A stretch of DNA of 64,000 nucleotides from Rhizobium sp. G21 (GCF_014158035.1 NZ_JACFXW010000001.1:124001-188000); one strand, 5' to 3'; numbered from the stretch's first letter, positions 39,553 to 49,772 are shown. Program-made: numbers and translations. The notes: a model not told the origin generated them from the sequence alone.

Positions 39553-40489
39553 GCGCGTTCTCCCAAATTCTGGCTGATCAGCAGCGCTTCCATCACCGCC
39601 ATGCGCACCGCCACGCCCATTTCCACCTGTTCGCCGATCACGCTTTGCGGACCATCGGCGATCTCGGAGGCGATTTCGACGCCGCGGTTCATCGGGCCCG
39701 GATGCATGACCAGCGCATCCTCCTTGGCGGCCTTCAGCTTTTCGGCGTCGAGGCCGTAATGGTGGAAATATTCGCGCACCGAGGGCACGAAGGAGCCGGC
39801 CATGCGCTCGCGCTGGAGTCTCAGCATCATCACCACATCGGCGTCTTTCAGCCCTTCCTTCATGTCGTGGAAGACTTCGCAGCCCATATCGGCGATGCCG
39901 GAGGGCAAAAGCGTCGAGGGCGCGACGACGCGCACGCGCGCGCCCATGGCGTTGAGCAGCAGGATATTGGAGCGCGCCACGCGCGAATGCAGCACGTCGC
40001 CGCAGATGGCGACGATGATGCGCGACAGCTTGCCCTTGGCGCGGCGGATGGTCAGCGCGTCGAGCAGCGCCTGGGTGGGATGTTCATGCTGGCCGTCGCC
40101 GGCGTTGACGACGGAGCAGGAGACTTTCTGCGCCAGAAGCGCGGCGGCGCCGGCGGCGGAATGGCGGATCACCAGCACGTCGGGGCGCATGGCGTTCAGC
40201 GTCATCGCCGTGTCGATCAGCGTTTCGCCCTTCTTCACCGAGGAATTGCCGACCGACATGTTCATCACGTCGGCGCCCAGCCGCTTGCCCGCGAGCTCGA
40301 AACTGCTCTGGGTGCGGGTGGAGGCTTCGAAGAACAGATTGATCTGGGTGAGGCCTCGAAGCGTCGAGGTCTTCTTTTCCCGCTGCCGGGAAATCTTGAC
40401 GGCCTCGTCGGCCTTGTCGAGCAGAAATCCGATATCGAGCTCGTTCAATCCCTTGATGCCGAGCAGATGGCGGTGCGGAAAAAGACCAT
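39549..40489 (-). CDS. pyrB: Aspartate carbamoyltransferase catalytic subunit, one frameshift near the start
   Basis: About 313 residues. Condenses carbamoyl phosphate and aspartate in pyrimidine synthesis. Signatures: [14 protein letters not shown] (carbamoyl-phosphate site), [16 protein letters not shown] and [10 protein letters not shown]. The true start is ATG 40489, giving [17 protein letters not shown]; one base is missing from the A5 run at 40479-40483, which otherwise hides the conserved N-terminus. The gene is coupled to the dihydroorotase-like gene. Confidence 0.95.
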
Positions 40490-40591
40490 GCGGCGCGTCC
40501 TTCCTGAATTTTCACGGTCTATAGGGGGCGACCGCATCAGGAGCAAGGCGGGAAGGGCGGAAAAAGCGGCCCGTCCCCAGCCCGAGTCGGG

Positions 40592-41473
40592 TTATTTCAG
40601 CACGAGCAGGCCGGAGACGATAATGATGGCGGCGCCGGCGATCGTGTAGCCGTCGATGCCGGTGTTGAACAGGAGATAGCTGATCAGCGTGCCCCAGACG
40701 ATCTGGCTATATTGGGTGGGCGCCACCAGCGAGGGCTCGCCCAGCCGGAAGGCGCGCACAAGGAACATGCTGCCGCCGACGATCGCCGCGCCGCCGGCAA
40801 AGAAGGTGGCGGCGGCGGGCAGGGTCAGCGGCTTCCATTCGCCGGAATAAGCGAGATAGGCTGTGGCCCCGATGGCCAGCAGCAGCGCCGGCGCAAAGGC
40901 CAGCGCGATGTTCGATTCGTCCGGATGCGCCTTCTTGACCATGACCAGCGTGATCGAGAACAGAAAGGACGAACCGATCGCCGCGAGATGGCCCGGCATG
41001 AAGCCGCCTGCGCCCGGCCTGAGCGCCACGATGACGCCGATAAAGCCGAGCACCACGCCCGCCCAGGCCAGGGCCGTCAGTCGCTCCTTGAAGACGAGGA
41101 ATGACATCACCGCCACGAAAATCGGCGACATGAATGCGATCACATAGGCTTCCGGCATGGGAATGGTGGCGAAGGCGTAATAGATCATCGCCGTTTCGAT
41201 CGCCAAGAGCAGCGCGCGCAGGTAGGTGAAGCCCGGCTGGCGCGGAATGACGCTCTTCGCCCGTCCGCTCATGGCTGCGATGGCGAGCAGGATGACGCCG
41301 GCGGAAATTTCCAGCATCAGCGTAACCTGCGCCAAGGCGTAAGCGCCGCTCTGAAGCTTTACCGTGGCGTCGGCCAGGGTGAAGGTGGCGTAGGACGCCA
41401 GCCCGATCAGGGCGGCCTTCAGCTTGACGGCGGCGACGGTCGGCATGGCGGGCTTGGCGGCGAGGTCGGACAT
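40592..41473 (-). CDS. EamA-family (DMT superfamily) transporter
   Basis: 293 residues with ten membrane segments arranged as two EamA repeats (for example AYVIAFMSPIFVAVMSFLVF with FKERLTALAWAGVVLGFIGV, and PTQYSQIVWGTLISYLLFN). Members export amino acids or other metabolites; the substrate is unknown. It is separated from pyrB by about 100 bases. Confidence 0.88.
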   Translation of the reverse strand: MSDLAAKPAMPTVAAVKLKAALIGLASYATFTLADATVKLQSGAYALAQVTLMLEISAGVILLAIAAMSGRAKSVIPRQPGFTYLRALLLAIETAMIYYAFATIPMPEAYVIAFMSPIFVAVMSFLVFKERLTALAWAGVVLGFIGVIVALRPGAGGFMPGHLAAIGSSFLFSITLVMVKKAHPDESNIALAFAPALLLAIGATAYLAYSGEWKPLTLPAAATFFAGGAAIVGGSMFLVRAFRLGEPSLVAPTQYSQIVWGTLISYLLFNTGIDGYTIAGAAIIIVSGLLVLK

Positions 41474-41604
41474 GGATTCTCGGGAGGCTCTCAGGGCGGG
41501 CGTAACGGAGGTCGCGATCCGGTCCCTGCTCGCGCCGGCTCACCGTGATTCTCCTCCTCATGTACCTGACGGTACGGTCGTTTACGCCCGTCCACAACGA
41601 GAAA

Positions 41605-41624
41605 AGCAGGCCCGAAGGCCTGCT
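41605..41624 (-). terminator. Intrinsic terminator after the DUF1328 gene
   Basis: AGCAGGCC and GGCCTGCT flank a four-base CGAA loop; on the minus strand TTTTC follows. It is placed 33 bases beyond the DUF1328 stop codon. Confidence 0.75.
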
Positions 41625-41656
41625 CGACGATTCTCAGGACGACCGTGTCCTTGCGG

Positions 41657-41830
41657 CTACAGCACGAAACTGCCGGCCATGAAGGCGAGGACCACGAAGA
41701 CCAGGAAAACGATCAGCGCCAGGACGAACAGCACCTTGGCGATGCCTGCCGTCGCGGCCGAGACGCCGGAAAAGCCGAGAAAGCCCGAGACGATCGAAAT
41801 CAAAAGAAAAATAAGCGCCCATTTCAGCAT
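41657..41830 (-). CDS. DUF1328 (YtjA-type) small membrane protein
   Basis: 57 residues, starting [20 protein letters not shown] and containing [14 protein letters not shown], the DUF1328 signature, with two membrane segments. Function unknown; homologues are often stress-induced. ATG 41830 is preceded by GGAGGTTC. Confidence 0.92.
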   Translation of the reverse strand: MLKWALIFLLISIVSGFLGFSGVSAATAGIAKVLFVLALIVFLVFVVLAFMAGSFVL

Positions 41831-41944
41831 GAAGAACCTCCGTCATGTTTCGCAAACCGAACGTCCGGAAGCCGGAATTGTTCCGTTGAGAACGCCGTGC
41901 GGCGCAAGATCCGGCTGGGATGCGATATCAGGAGTCCGGAAAAA

Positions 41945-42021
<77 letters not shown>

Positions 42022-42065
42022 GCTCAAGGCCCCGGGGACCGGGGCCGTGACGCGAGCGCGGACGA

Positions 42066-42370
42066 TCAGTGCGTCCAGGGCTGGGTGCGCGTATAGCGAA
42101 AATTATCGGTGTAGGAAACAGCCTTGCGGGTGGCGTCCTTGGGCTGGATCACGCGATAGGCGATGTCATGGCGCTTGGCGTAGGCTTCGGCGAGTTCCTG
42201 GGTCTCGAAGGTCAGCTTGACCTGCTGCTTCATGTCGCCCGAGCCGGTGTAGCCGAACAGGGGTCGATGACCTTGGGCTTTTCCATCTCATGCTCCAGCA
42301 CCCAGAGATGGGTCTTTGCCTTGCCGGACTGCATGGCGGTCTTGGCGGGACGGTAGATCTTGGCCGTCAT
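42066..42370 (-). CDS. NDUFS4-type accessory subunit of respiratory complex I, one frameshift
   Basis: About 101 residues. The sequence MTAKIYRPAKTAMQSGKAKT, then HLWVLEHE, and after the break LFGYTGSGDMKQQVKLTFET and DNFRYTRTQPWTH, is the ETC_C1_NDUFS4 family, an accessory subunit shared by mitochondria and alphaproteobacteria. One C is missing in the run at 42260-42263. Flanked by tRNA-Arg and tRNA-Pro. Confidence 0.93.
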
Positions 42371-42483
42371 AATCTCGGACACCTCATCAAGCATCAAAAG
42401 CGGTCGTCGGTCGGCTGTTCGCCGCAACTCCGGCAATCTGCCACAAAATCCTGAAAAGGAAAACAATGCGTGGCGTTTCAGAC

Positions 42484-42560
<77 letters not shown>

Positions 42561-42693
42561 ATCGTCTGAATGCGCTCCGATTACACGCTTGGCCGGGTCG
42601 CCGCAACTGCAAAATCTCTGAAAAACGCTTGGATGTTCAAGAGTGTGTTTGTAACCGGCGTAGTCGCCGGTTTTGTAATCATCGACCTAGCGG

Positions 42694-43169
42694 TCAGGGC
42701 GGGGCGGGTTTGGCGATCGCAGGGCTCGCCACCGTATCGCCCACGGCTATCCCGAGCTTTGCCGCCAGCCCGCCGTTGATTTCGAGCACGAATCTCACTG
42801 GCGCATGCGAATCGATGATGTCGTCGGACAGCGGCGTCGTCTCGGCGCGGATGTGTCTGACGACGCCGGACGCGTCGATGAACAGCATATCGAGCGGGAT
42901 ATAGGTGTTGCGCATCCACATATAGACGGGGCGGGTCTCGCCGAAATCGAACAGCATGCCGCGGTCTGCCGCCATGCTCCTGCGGTCCATCAGGCCGACG
43001 CGGCGCTCATCCTCGGCAGCGGCGACTTCCACGGTGAAGGTCGCAGCGCCGCCGGAGGCTTTCGTGATGGTCAGCGTCTCGCGATTCGGCAGTTCGGCGG
43101 CGACGCTGAGAATTGGCGACAAAAAAGCGCCAGGACGGCGCTTTTCAGGAGGGGTCTGCGAGCGATCAC
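42694..43169 (-). CDS. DUF192-family exported protein, one frameshift
   Basis: About 158 residues. The core matches DUF192: FTVEVAAAEDERRVGLMDRR, GMLFDFGETRPVYMWMRNTY, PLDMLFIDASGVV and LEINGGLAAKLGIAVGD. Function unknown. With a GTG start at 43169 and one base restored in the A6 run at 43121-43126, the N-terminus becomes a signal peptide (MIARRPLLKSAVLALF, then LSPILSVAAE). The start is one base after the stop of the cold-shock gene. The codons of this signal peptide overlap a terminator-like hairpin (see the entry at 43121). Confidence 0.85.
43121..43145 (-). terminator. Terminator-like hairpin inside the DUF192 signal-peptide codons
   Basis: On the minus strand AAAAGCGCC, loop GTCCT, GGCGCTTTTTT: a nine-base-pair stem ending in six T residues. 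It is 26 bases after the cold-shock gene stop, where a terminator is expected, yet it also encodes part of the downstream signal peptide. Confidence 0.65.
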
Positions 43170-43170
43170 G

Positions 43171-43749
43171 TCAATGCGCCCGATTGACGGGGCTGGCGAC
43201 ATCCGGGTGGATCTCGGCGGCCATCAGGCCCTTGTCGCCGTCGCCGAAGCGCACCAGCACGGTCTGTCCCGGACGAAGCTCGGTGATGCCGTAGCGGCGC
43301 AGCGTTTCCATATGCACGAAAATGTCCTCGGTGCCTTCGCCGCGGGTCAGGAAGCCGAAGCCCTTGGTGCGGTTGAACCACTTGACGAGGACGCGCTCGA
43401 GCCCGCTCGACGGCGTCACCTGCACATGGGTGCGCACCGGCGGCAATTGCGACGGATGCACCGCGGTGGACGTGTCCATCGACAGGATCCGGAAGGCCTG
43501 GTAGCCGCGGTCGCGTCGCTGGATCAGCGCCACCACGCGGGTGCCTTCGAGGATCGTCTGATAGCCGTCCCGCCTGAGGCAGGTCACATGCAGGAGAACG
43601 TCGCCCGAGCCGTTGTCCGGAACGATGAAGCCGAATCCCTTGGCGACGTCGAACCATTTGATCACCCCCGTGATCTCGATGAGATCGACGGGATCCGAGG
43701 CCATCTCCTCAAATATGGAGATATTCTTGGAAGAAATCCTATCCGCCAT
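43171..43749 (-). CDS. Double cold-shock-domain protein
   Basis: 192 residues from MADRISSKNI. Two cold-shock domains occur in tandem: the first with GVIKWFDVAKGFGFIVPD and DVLLHVTCLRRDG, the second with VLVKWFNRTKGFGFLTRG and DIFVHMETLRRYG. Each keeps the RNP1 (KGFGF) and RNP2 (LLHV, IFVH) RNA-binding motifs. Such proteins bind single-stranded RNA or DNA and are typical of Rhizobiales. DUF192 follows directly. Confidence 0.93.
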   Translation of the reverse strand: MADRISSKNISIFEEMASDPVDLIEITGVIKWFDVAKGFGFIVPDNGSGDVLLHVTCLRRDGYQTILEGTRVVALIQRRDRGYQAFRILSMDTSTAVHPSQLPPVRTHVQVTPSSGLERVLVKWFNRTKGFGFLTRGEGTEDIFVHMETLRRYGITELRPGQTVLVRFGDGDKGLMAAEIHPDVASPVNRAH

Positions 43750-43939
43750 CCTGCCTTGCCCCTCTACGCGCCACATGCTCGGTTAACTGATTCTTCATCT
43801 CGAAGATTAACATCCCGAAATGATACATATGCAAGTCCTGGGTGTTGCATTCCCGGACCTTTTCCTGCCAGAAATGCCTTGCCTCAAGCTGGCTTTGTGG
43901 CCAGAACTGGAGCCGATTGTTCGCTTATGAGGAATTCCA

Positions 43940-44379
43940 ATGCGTTATCTTCACACCATGGTTCGCGTCAAAGATCTCGACGCATCTCTCGATTTCTATT
44001 GCGGCAAGTTCGGCCTCAAGGAGGTCCGCCGCATGGACAACGAGGCCGGCCGCTACACGCTCGTCTTCCTGGCGGCGTCCGAGGATGTCGAGGCCGGTCA
44101 GGCCGCATCCGCGCCGCTGGTGGAGCTCACCTATAACTGGGACACGGAAGACTATACCGGCGGCCGCACTTCGGTCACCTCGCTTACGAGGTGGACGACA
44201 TCTATGCGCTCTGCGCCTCGCTGCAGGAAAAGGGCGTGGTGATCAATCGTCCGCCGCGCGACGGCCGGATGGCCTTCGTCCGCTCGCCCGACGGGATCTC
44301 GATCGAGATTCTGCAGAAAGGCGGGGCGCTCGCGCCGGCCGAACCCTGGCTCTCCATGCCCAATACCGGCGCCTGGTAA
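43940..44379 (+). CDS. gloA: Lactoylglutathione lyase (glyoxalase I), one frameshift
   Basis: About 147 residues. Converts the hemithioacetal of methylglyoxal and glutathione to S-lactoylglutathione. N-terminus [20 protein letters not shown], then [13 protein letters not shown] and [15 protein letters not shown]; one base is missing near 44165, after which [15 protein letters not shown] and [12 protein letters not shown] follow. Metal ligands (His7 region and Glu in VELTYN and ISIEIL) are present. Stands alone. Confidence 0.92.
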
Positions 44380-44620
44380 CTCTTTCTTCACCAAGCCAGC
44401 CTATCCACACAGGGCCCGCTCGCGGAGCAAATGCGCCGGAACGCTGTTCTGGCGCAAGTTTCGCGAGGCATAACGAGATCGGCGCGGCGCCCTTTGACCG
44501 GGTTCGCTGCGCGATCACGCGGATGTGACGGCAGTTTACAATGCGCGAGGAGTGCTTTAACTCTGGCGCGACAACGAGGACAGGCCTGGCGGGGATGGAT
44601 AGTTGCGATTGAACCGGATC

Positions 44621-45870
44621 ATGTCGTTCGTACCGAGGCCATCCATCCGGCTCGCCCTTCTGCTCGCATCCGTCGCCTGCATCAGTTCCTGCATGGCTTC
44701 GCCCGGCGCGGAACTCGCCTCGATCCAGACCAATGAAGCGCCCCGCGCCTCGGCCGGCCGTCAGGTCGTCGCGACGACCCGGACGACGCCTCGAAGATCG
44801 CCAGCCAGGCCTATGCCGATATCCAGTCGATGAGCGCCCGCGACGCCTCCGTGGTGCCTGACGCCTGGAGCGCCGAGGAAAGCAACGGCGAGCCCGCGGC
44901 GCCCATGGTGGCTGCGGCGCAGAACAGTATCTTCGCCACCGGCGCCGCAAGGCCGCAGACCGGGCAACCGGCCGGCGTCAACGCCGCCCAGAACAGTATC
45001 TATGCCGGCGCGGCCGCGCAATCGCGCGACATGGGCGCGATCCCGCTTCCGAACGCCGATCTCGCCAGCGAGGCGCAGGATCTCGCGCTCGCCGGCTTGC
45101 CGATTCCGGAAGAACTCGCCAGCGCCGATCCGGCGGCCGCGCAAAGTCAGCAGGCTCAGGCGATGCCCTCCTATCAGACGGCGCTCGCCAACACCGAGGC
45201 CGAGCCGGCGGCCAAGCCCGCGCCGCGCAGCCGGCGGGTGAAATCTCTCGCCGACTTCTTCCGCTCGTCGATCGACGACGACAAGGAGCGCAAGACGGCG
45301 TCCTTCAACCGTTCGCGCTTCGGCGAATCGCCGCGCCAGATCAGCACGGCGTCCATTCCGAATATGCGCACCGCAAGCGCGGCGGAGACGGATCTGCCCG
45401 GTGTCAACGCCATGATGCCGACCGGCCGCGCGCCCGATATGGGCGACGAGGACGACCGGCCCGCGGGCCTGATGAAGCTCGCCTCGCTTTCGGGCATGGC
45501 GCGTCTCGGTCCGAACGGATTGTGGACGCAGACCGACGAAGTGCAGGTGTCCTGTCTCCGCCCGCAGCTGGTCAGCATGCTGAAGATGGTCGAGAAGCGC
45601 TACAACAAGCCGGTTGTCGTGACCTCGGGTTTCCGCGATCCCCGGCACAACCGCGTCGCCGGCGGCGCGCGGCATTCGCTGCACACGCTTTGCGCGGCCG
45701 CCGATATTCAGGTGGAAGGCGTCTCCAAATGGGAGCTCGCCGATTTCCTGCGCTCGATCCCCGGCCGCGGCGGCATCGGCACCTACTGCCATACCCAGTC
45801 GGTGCATGTGGATATCGGTAGCCAGCGGGACTGGAACTGGCGCTGTCGGCGCAGCTCCCGCCGGAGCTGA
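44621..45870 (+). CDS. Envelope M15-type (YcbK-like) peptidase with long disordered N-terminus, one frameshift
   Basis: About 417 residues. A lipoprotein-like signal (RLALLLASVACISSC) is followed by 250 low-complexity residues with repeats of QNSIFATGAA and QNSIYAGAAA, and a C-terminal zinc peptidase domain: VVVTSGFRDPRHNRVAGGAR, HSLHTLCAAADI and SVHVDIG (metal ligands His-Asp-His). This domain cleaves peptidoglycan peptides in related enzymes. One base is missing around 44771-44785. ATG 44621 is the chosen start; TTG 44603 is possible. Confidence 0.75.
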
Positions 45871-45999
45871 TGATCGCTCTGGAATTCGACCGCCACCGCG
45901 CATGCGCCAATTCGGCCCATGGATTTCGGGATGGCGAAGCCCTATGTCCTTGAGGAGGCGGCGCGAGCCGTGCGAGACCGCAGGATAAGGAACAGCGTG

Positions 46000-47208
46000 A
46001 TGAGCCAATTCGACATCGCCGTCATCGGCGGCGGCCTGGCGGGATCGATCGCCGCGATCGCTTTTGCCGGGCAGGGCTTCACCGTGGCGATGATCGCGCC
46101 GCAAGGCGGCGGCGACCGGAGAACCACGGCGCTGATGGACGATTCCATCCGCTTCATCGACCGGCTCGGCCTGTGGGACGGTATCCGGCCGCATGCGGCG
46201 GCGCTGGCCACCATGCGTATCATCGACGGCACCAACAGGCTGCTTCGCGCCCCCGTCGCCTCCTTCCGCGCGAGCGAAATCGGGCTCGACGCCTTCGGCT
46301 ACAATATTCCCAATGCGCCCTTCCTCGATATTCTCGCCGAACGTATCGCCGCGACGTCGGCGATCACGCTGAAATCCACGACGGTCGAGGCTTTCGATCT
46401 CCAGGGCGACGTCGTGCGGTTGACGCTGGCCGATGGCGAGACGATCGAGGCGCAGCTCGCCGTCGGCGCCGACGGCAAGCAGTCGCCGACGCGGCATGCC
46501 GCCGGCATCGGCGTCAAGACCACCTCCTATCCGCAGACGGCGCTGGTGGTGAACTTTTCCCATGATCTGCCGCATCAGAACATCTCCACCGAATTCCACA
46601 CCGAGACCGGGCCCTTCACCGCCGTGCCGCTCGGCGATCTCAGGTCCAGCCTGGTCTGGGTCGTCAGGCCCGAACAGGCGACTGATTTGCTCGACATGAC
46701 CGAAGAGGCGCTCAATCGGCGGATCGAGGAGAAGATGCAGTCGCTGCTCGGCAAGATCCGCATCGAGGGCATGCTTCAGGCCTGGCCGCTCTCGGCGATG
46801 ACCGCCGAGCGGTTCGGCAGTCGCGCCGTGGTTCTCGCGGGCGAGGCCGGGCACGCTTTCCCGCCGATCGGCGCGCAAGGGCTCAATCTGTCGCTGCGCG
46901 ACATCCGCGACGCCGTCGATCTTTCGGTGAAGGCGCGCGACGCCGGCCGGTCGCTTTCGATCGGCGAGGCCTATGATCGGGCGCGGCGCTTCGACGTGGT
47001 CAGCCGCACCGCGGGCGTCGATCTTCTGAACCGCTCGCTGCTTTCGAATGTGTTGCCGGTGCAGATGCTGCGCGCCGCGGGCATTCATCTTCTCGCCAGT
47101 CTGCCGCCGCTCCGCCTCTTCATGATGAATGAGGGCGTGTCGCCGGGCCGCGCCTTCAAGCGCCTGCCGGAATTGCTACGGGAAAAGGTCGGGCGGCAAC
47201 GCGCCTGA
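46000..47208 (+). CDS. UbiH/UbiF-family FAD-dependent monooxygenase
   Basis: 402 residues from MSQFDIAVIGGGLAGSIAAI, the FAD-binding GxGxxG. The family motifs VGADGKQSPTRHAAGI and VVLAGEAGHAFPPIGAQG are present. These enzymes hydroxylate the ring in ubiquinone synthesis; which position is not clear. The 3' end overlaps the convergent AEC transporter gene by 33 bases. Confidence 0.9.
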   Translation: MSQFDIAVIGGGLAGSIAAIAFAGQGFTVAMIAPQGGGDRRTTALMDDSIRFIDRLGLWDGIRPHAAALATMRIIDGTNRLLRAPVASFRASEIGLDAFGYNIPNAPFLDILAERIAATSAITLKSTTVEAFDLQGDVVRLTLADGETIEAQLAVGADGKQSPTRHAAGIGVKTTSYPQTALVVNFSHDLPHQNISTEFHTETGPFTAVPLGDLRSSLVWVVRPEQATDLLDMTEEALNRRIEEKMQSLLGKIRIEGMLQAWPLSAMTAERFGSRAVVLAGEAGHAFPPIGAQGLNLSLRDIRDAVDLSVKARDAGRSLSIGEAYDRARRFDVVSRTAGVDLLNRSLLSNVLPVQMLRAAGIHLLASLPPLRLFMMNEGVSPGRAFKRLPELLREKVGRQRA

Positions 47209-48138
47209 CTTGAACAAATAGAGCGCGGCCGATACGCTCAGCACCGAGATCACCGTGGTGATCAGCACAGCCGCCGAGGCGCGCTCCTGCCAGATCCCGT
47301 ATTGTTGAGCGATGACGAAGACATTGGTCGCGGTCGGCAATGCGGCGAGCAGAACCGCGGTCTCCACCCAGATCGCCGGGTAATCGCCAGTCGCGCTCAT
47401 CGCCAGATACATCAGCGCCGGCAGCAGGGCGAGCTTCAGGGGCGCCAGCGCATAGATCTCCTGCGGCACGCGTTTCAGCGGCCTGAGCGCCAGCGTCACG
47501 CCCATGGCGAACAGCGCGCAAGGGGCGGCGGCCAGCGCCAGATTGTCGATCATCGTCTGCAGCATTGTCGGCGCGGAGAAGCCGGTCGCGGCGGCGGCGA
47601 AGCCGGCGGCGGTGGCGATGATGAAGGGGTGCGTGACGATCTTGCGGCCGACATCTTTGGCCAGCACGAGGGCCGGGCGCTTCTCCTGGCCGTCGAAGGC
47701 CATCAGCGCCGGCGCCGCGATGAAATGCGCCATATTCTCGAAGGCGAAGATCAGCGCCAGCGGCAACGCCGCCTGTTCGCCGAATGCGGCCAGCGCCAGG
47801 CCGGGGCCGAGATAGCCGATATTGCCATAGGCGGCGGCGAGCGCCTGCACGGTCGATTCCCCCACCGGGCTCTTGCGCAATCCGCGCGCAAACAAAAAGG
47901 CCATCAGGAACACCGTGTAAGTCGCGGCGAGGCTGGTGAGGATGAAATCGAAGCGGGTGAGCTCGGCGATCGGGGTGCGGCCGATGATCTTGAAGAACAG
48001 CGCCGGGAGCGCGATGTAGACGATGAAGAAATTCAGCCAGCCCAGCGCCGCCGCATCGAGTTTTCTCACCCGTCCCGAGATGTAACCGAGCAGGATGAGG
48101 CCGAAAAACGGAATGACGAGGGCGGAAATTTCGGCCAT
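47176..48138 (-). CDS. AEC-family (auxin efflux carrier-type) transporter
   Basis: 320 residues with about ten membrane helices (MAEISALVIPFFGLILLGYI at the N-terminus; LAAAYGNIGYLGPGLALAAF with the conserved NxGxxG; ITTVISVLSVSAALYLF at the end). The substrate is unknown; members move dicarboxylates or other anions. Located 15 bases beyond ccdA on the same strand. Confidence 0.9.
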   Translation of the reverse strand: MAEISALVIPFFGLILLGYISGRVRKLDAAALGWLNFFIVYIALPALFFKIIGRTPIAELTRFDFILTSLAATYTVFLMAFLFARGLRKSPVGESTVQALAAAYGNIGYLGPGLALAAFGEQAALPLALIFAFENMAHFIAAPALMAFDGQEKRPALVLAKDVGRKIVTHPFIIATAAGFAAAATGFSAPTMLQTMIDNLALAAAPCALFAMGVTLALRPLKRVPQEIYALAPLKLALLPALMYLAMSATGDYPAIWVETAVLLAALPTATNVFVIAQQYGIWQERASAAVLITTVISVLSVSAALYLFKSGALPPDLFP

Positions 48139-48153
48139 GCGGAACGCCCTGTC

Positions 48154-48903
48154 TCAGCCGATCCGCGACAGGATCGGGAAGGTCTGCTGGAACCAGATCG
48201 CCACGTCGCCGATATAGCCGAAAATGAAGGCGAGGCCGGTGAGCACGAGAAGCGCGCCGAGCGCCTTCTCGACCAGGCCGAGATGGCGGCGGAAGCGGGT
48301 GAGGAAGGCGAGGAACGCGCCGGAAAAGCCCGCCGCCAGCCAGAAGGGCAGAGCGAGCCCCAGCGAATAGACCGACAGCAGGGCCGCCCCTTGCCCGACC
48401 GTGTCGCTCGCCGCCGCAACGCCGAGAATGGCGCCGAGAATCGGGCCGATGCAGGGCGTCCAGCCGAAGGCGAAAGCCAGGCCCATGACATAGGCGCCGG
48501 TCCAGGTGGCCGGCCGCCCGCCCGACTGGAAGCGCGCCTCGCGCGAGAAGAAGGGGATGCGCACCAGTCCGAGGAAATTCAACCCCATCAGGATGATCAA
48601 CAGCCCGCCGACCTGGGCGAGAATGTCGATATGCTGGCGCAGCGCCATGCCGATGGTGCTGGCGCTCGCGCCGAGCGCGATGAAGACGGTGGAAAAGCCC
48701 AGCGTGAAGAAGACGGAGGCGATCATCACCGAGCGCCGCGGCCGACGGTCTCCGGCGGCGTCGGTCTGGTTGGCGAATTCCTCGATCGACACGCCGGCCA
48801 TATAGCAGAGATAGGGCGGAACCAGCGGCAGCACGCAGGGCGACAGGAAGGACAGGGCGCCGGCGATCAGCGCGCTCAGATAGGAAATATCGGCGCCAGC
48901 CAA
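48154..48903 (-). CDS. ccdA: Cytochrome c biogenesis protein CcdA
   Basis: 249 residues with six membrane helices. CcdA carries electrons from thioredoxin across the membrane for cytochrome c maturation. The redox cysteines are present in LSFLSPCVLPLVPPYLC and FGWTPCIGPILGAILG. The gene shares its orientation with the AEC transporter and may form an operon with it. Confidence 0.93.
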   Translation of the reverse strand: MAGADISYLSALIAGALSFLSPCVLPLVPPYLCYMAGVSIEEFANQTDAAGDRRPRRSVMIASVFFTLGFSTVFIALGASASTIGMALRQHIDILAQVGGLLIILMGLNFLGLVRIPFFSREARFQSGGRPATWTGAYVMGLAFAFGWTPCIGPILGAILGVAAASDTVGQGAALLSVYSLGLALPFWLAAGFSGAFLAFLTRFRRHLGLVEKALGALLVLTGLAFIFGYIGDVAIWFQQTFPILSRIG

Positions 48904-49114
48904 GGCGGCCTCCTTGCCCAGAAGATATCGGCCGACTTAATCGGTCGCGTTTATTCGCGCTGTTTAGCCGAGCCTTTCTGCGCGCGCCAGTCACCATTTG
49001 TTGACGACGGTACGCTTCTCAAAAAATCTTCGCCGAACGGGTTGACCGGCCCGGCGGCTTTACTTATGACACGCCCACTTCCAGGGGACGGCGCTTCGCC
49101 GGTTTCGCGATTGG

Positions 49115-49190
49115 GAGAGCGTAGCTCAGCCGGTAGAGCAACTGACTTTTAATCAGTAGGTCATGGGTTCGAATCCCATCGCTCTCACCA
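49115..49190 (+). tRNA. tRNA-Lys (anticodon UUU)
   Basis: Acceptor GAGAGCG/CGCTCTC, D arm TAGCTCAGCCGGTAGA, anticodon loop CTTTTAA (TTT), T loop TTCGAAT, encoded CCA. 76 bases. Confidence 0.97.
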
Positions 49191-49210
49191 CCTTCGCGAC
49201 CACCTTGCGG

Positions 49211-49286
<76 letters not shown>

Positions 49287-49412
49287 TTTATTTTTAATGA
49301 AATCAAGCGCTTAGGTCTCTTCTCTGGGTGAAATGTGACACAGGTTTGTGACGTCGATTTGTGTCACAGTCCAAAGGCGGCTTCACCGCGCCCGAGCCAC
49401 GCCGGGGAAGCC

Positions 49413-49625
49413 TCAAAAGTAGAGCGGCTTGTTCCTGCCGAAGCGCGCTTTGCAGCAATTAATAGTTCGGGACGGTTTGTCCTTCGCCGGGTCGGTGACG
49501 GGCTTGTCCATCTCGTCGAAGTAGCGGTCGCCTGTATAAAGACACATACCGTCCTTTCGGAACGAATAGTCGAACTGTGCGACGAGCGGCGTCCTTTGCG
49601 TGTCGATGATCCGGCCGTCATCCAT
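49413..49625 (-). CDS. Small hypothetical protein, possibly truncated
   Basis: 70 residues beginning MDDGRIIDTQRTPLVAQFDY and ending GRNKPLYF; includes a FRKDGMCLYTGDRYFDEMDK segment. The frame is open upstream to 49688, and no convincing ribosome site precedes either start. It may be a fragment of a larger gene of the integrated element. Function unknown. Confidence 0.3.
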   Translation of the reverse strand: MDDGRIIDTQRTPLVAQFDYSFRKDGMCLYTGDRYFDEMDKPVTDPAKDKPSRTINCCKARFGRNKPLYF

Positions 49626-49772
49626 TTTGATGAAGCGCTGTTCGGGCCCACGCTGTAACCGGCAAAGCGGCGATATGGCGCTCAACAATATTTTATTCAG
49701 TTTCCTTAATGAAAATATGAAGGCTTCCCGTATTTTCGAGAAATTATTGATGAAAATGTGCGAGTTCTACAA

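Noticed and set aside
44761-47088. 775-codon minus-strand frame across the M15 and UbiH-like genes
   Set aside because: Arg/Gly/His-rich mirror of two well-supported plus-strand genes, without motifs.
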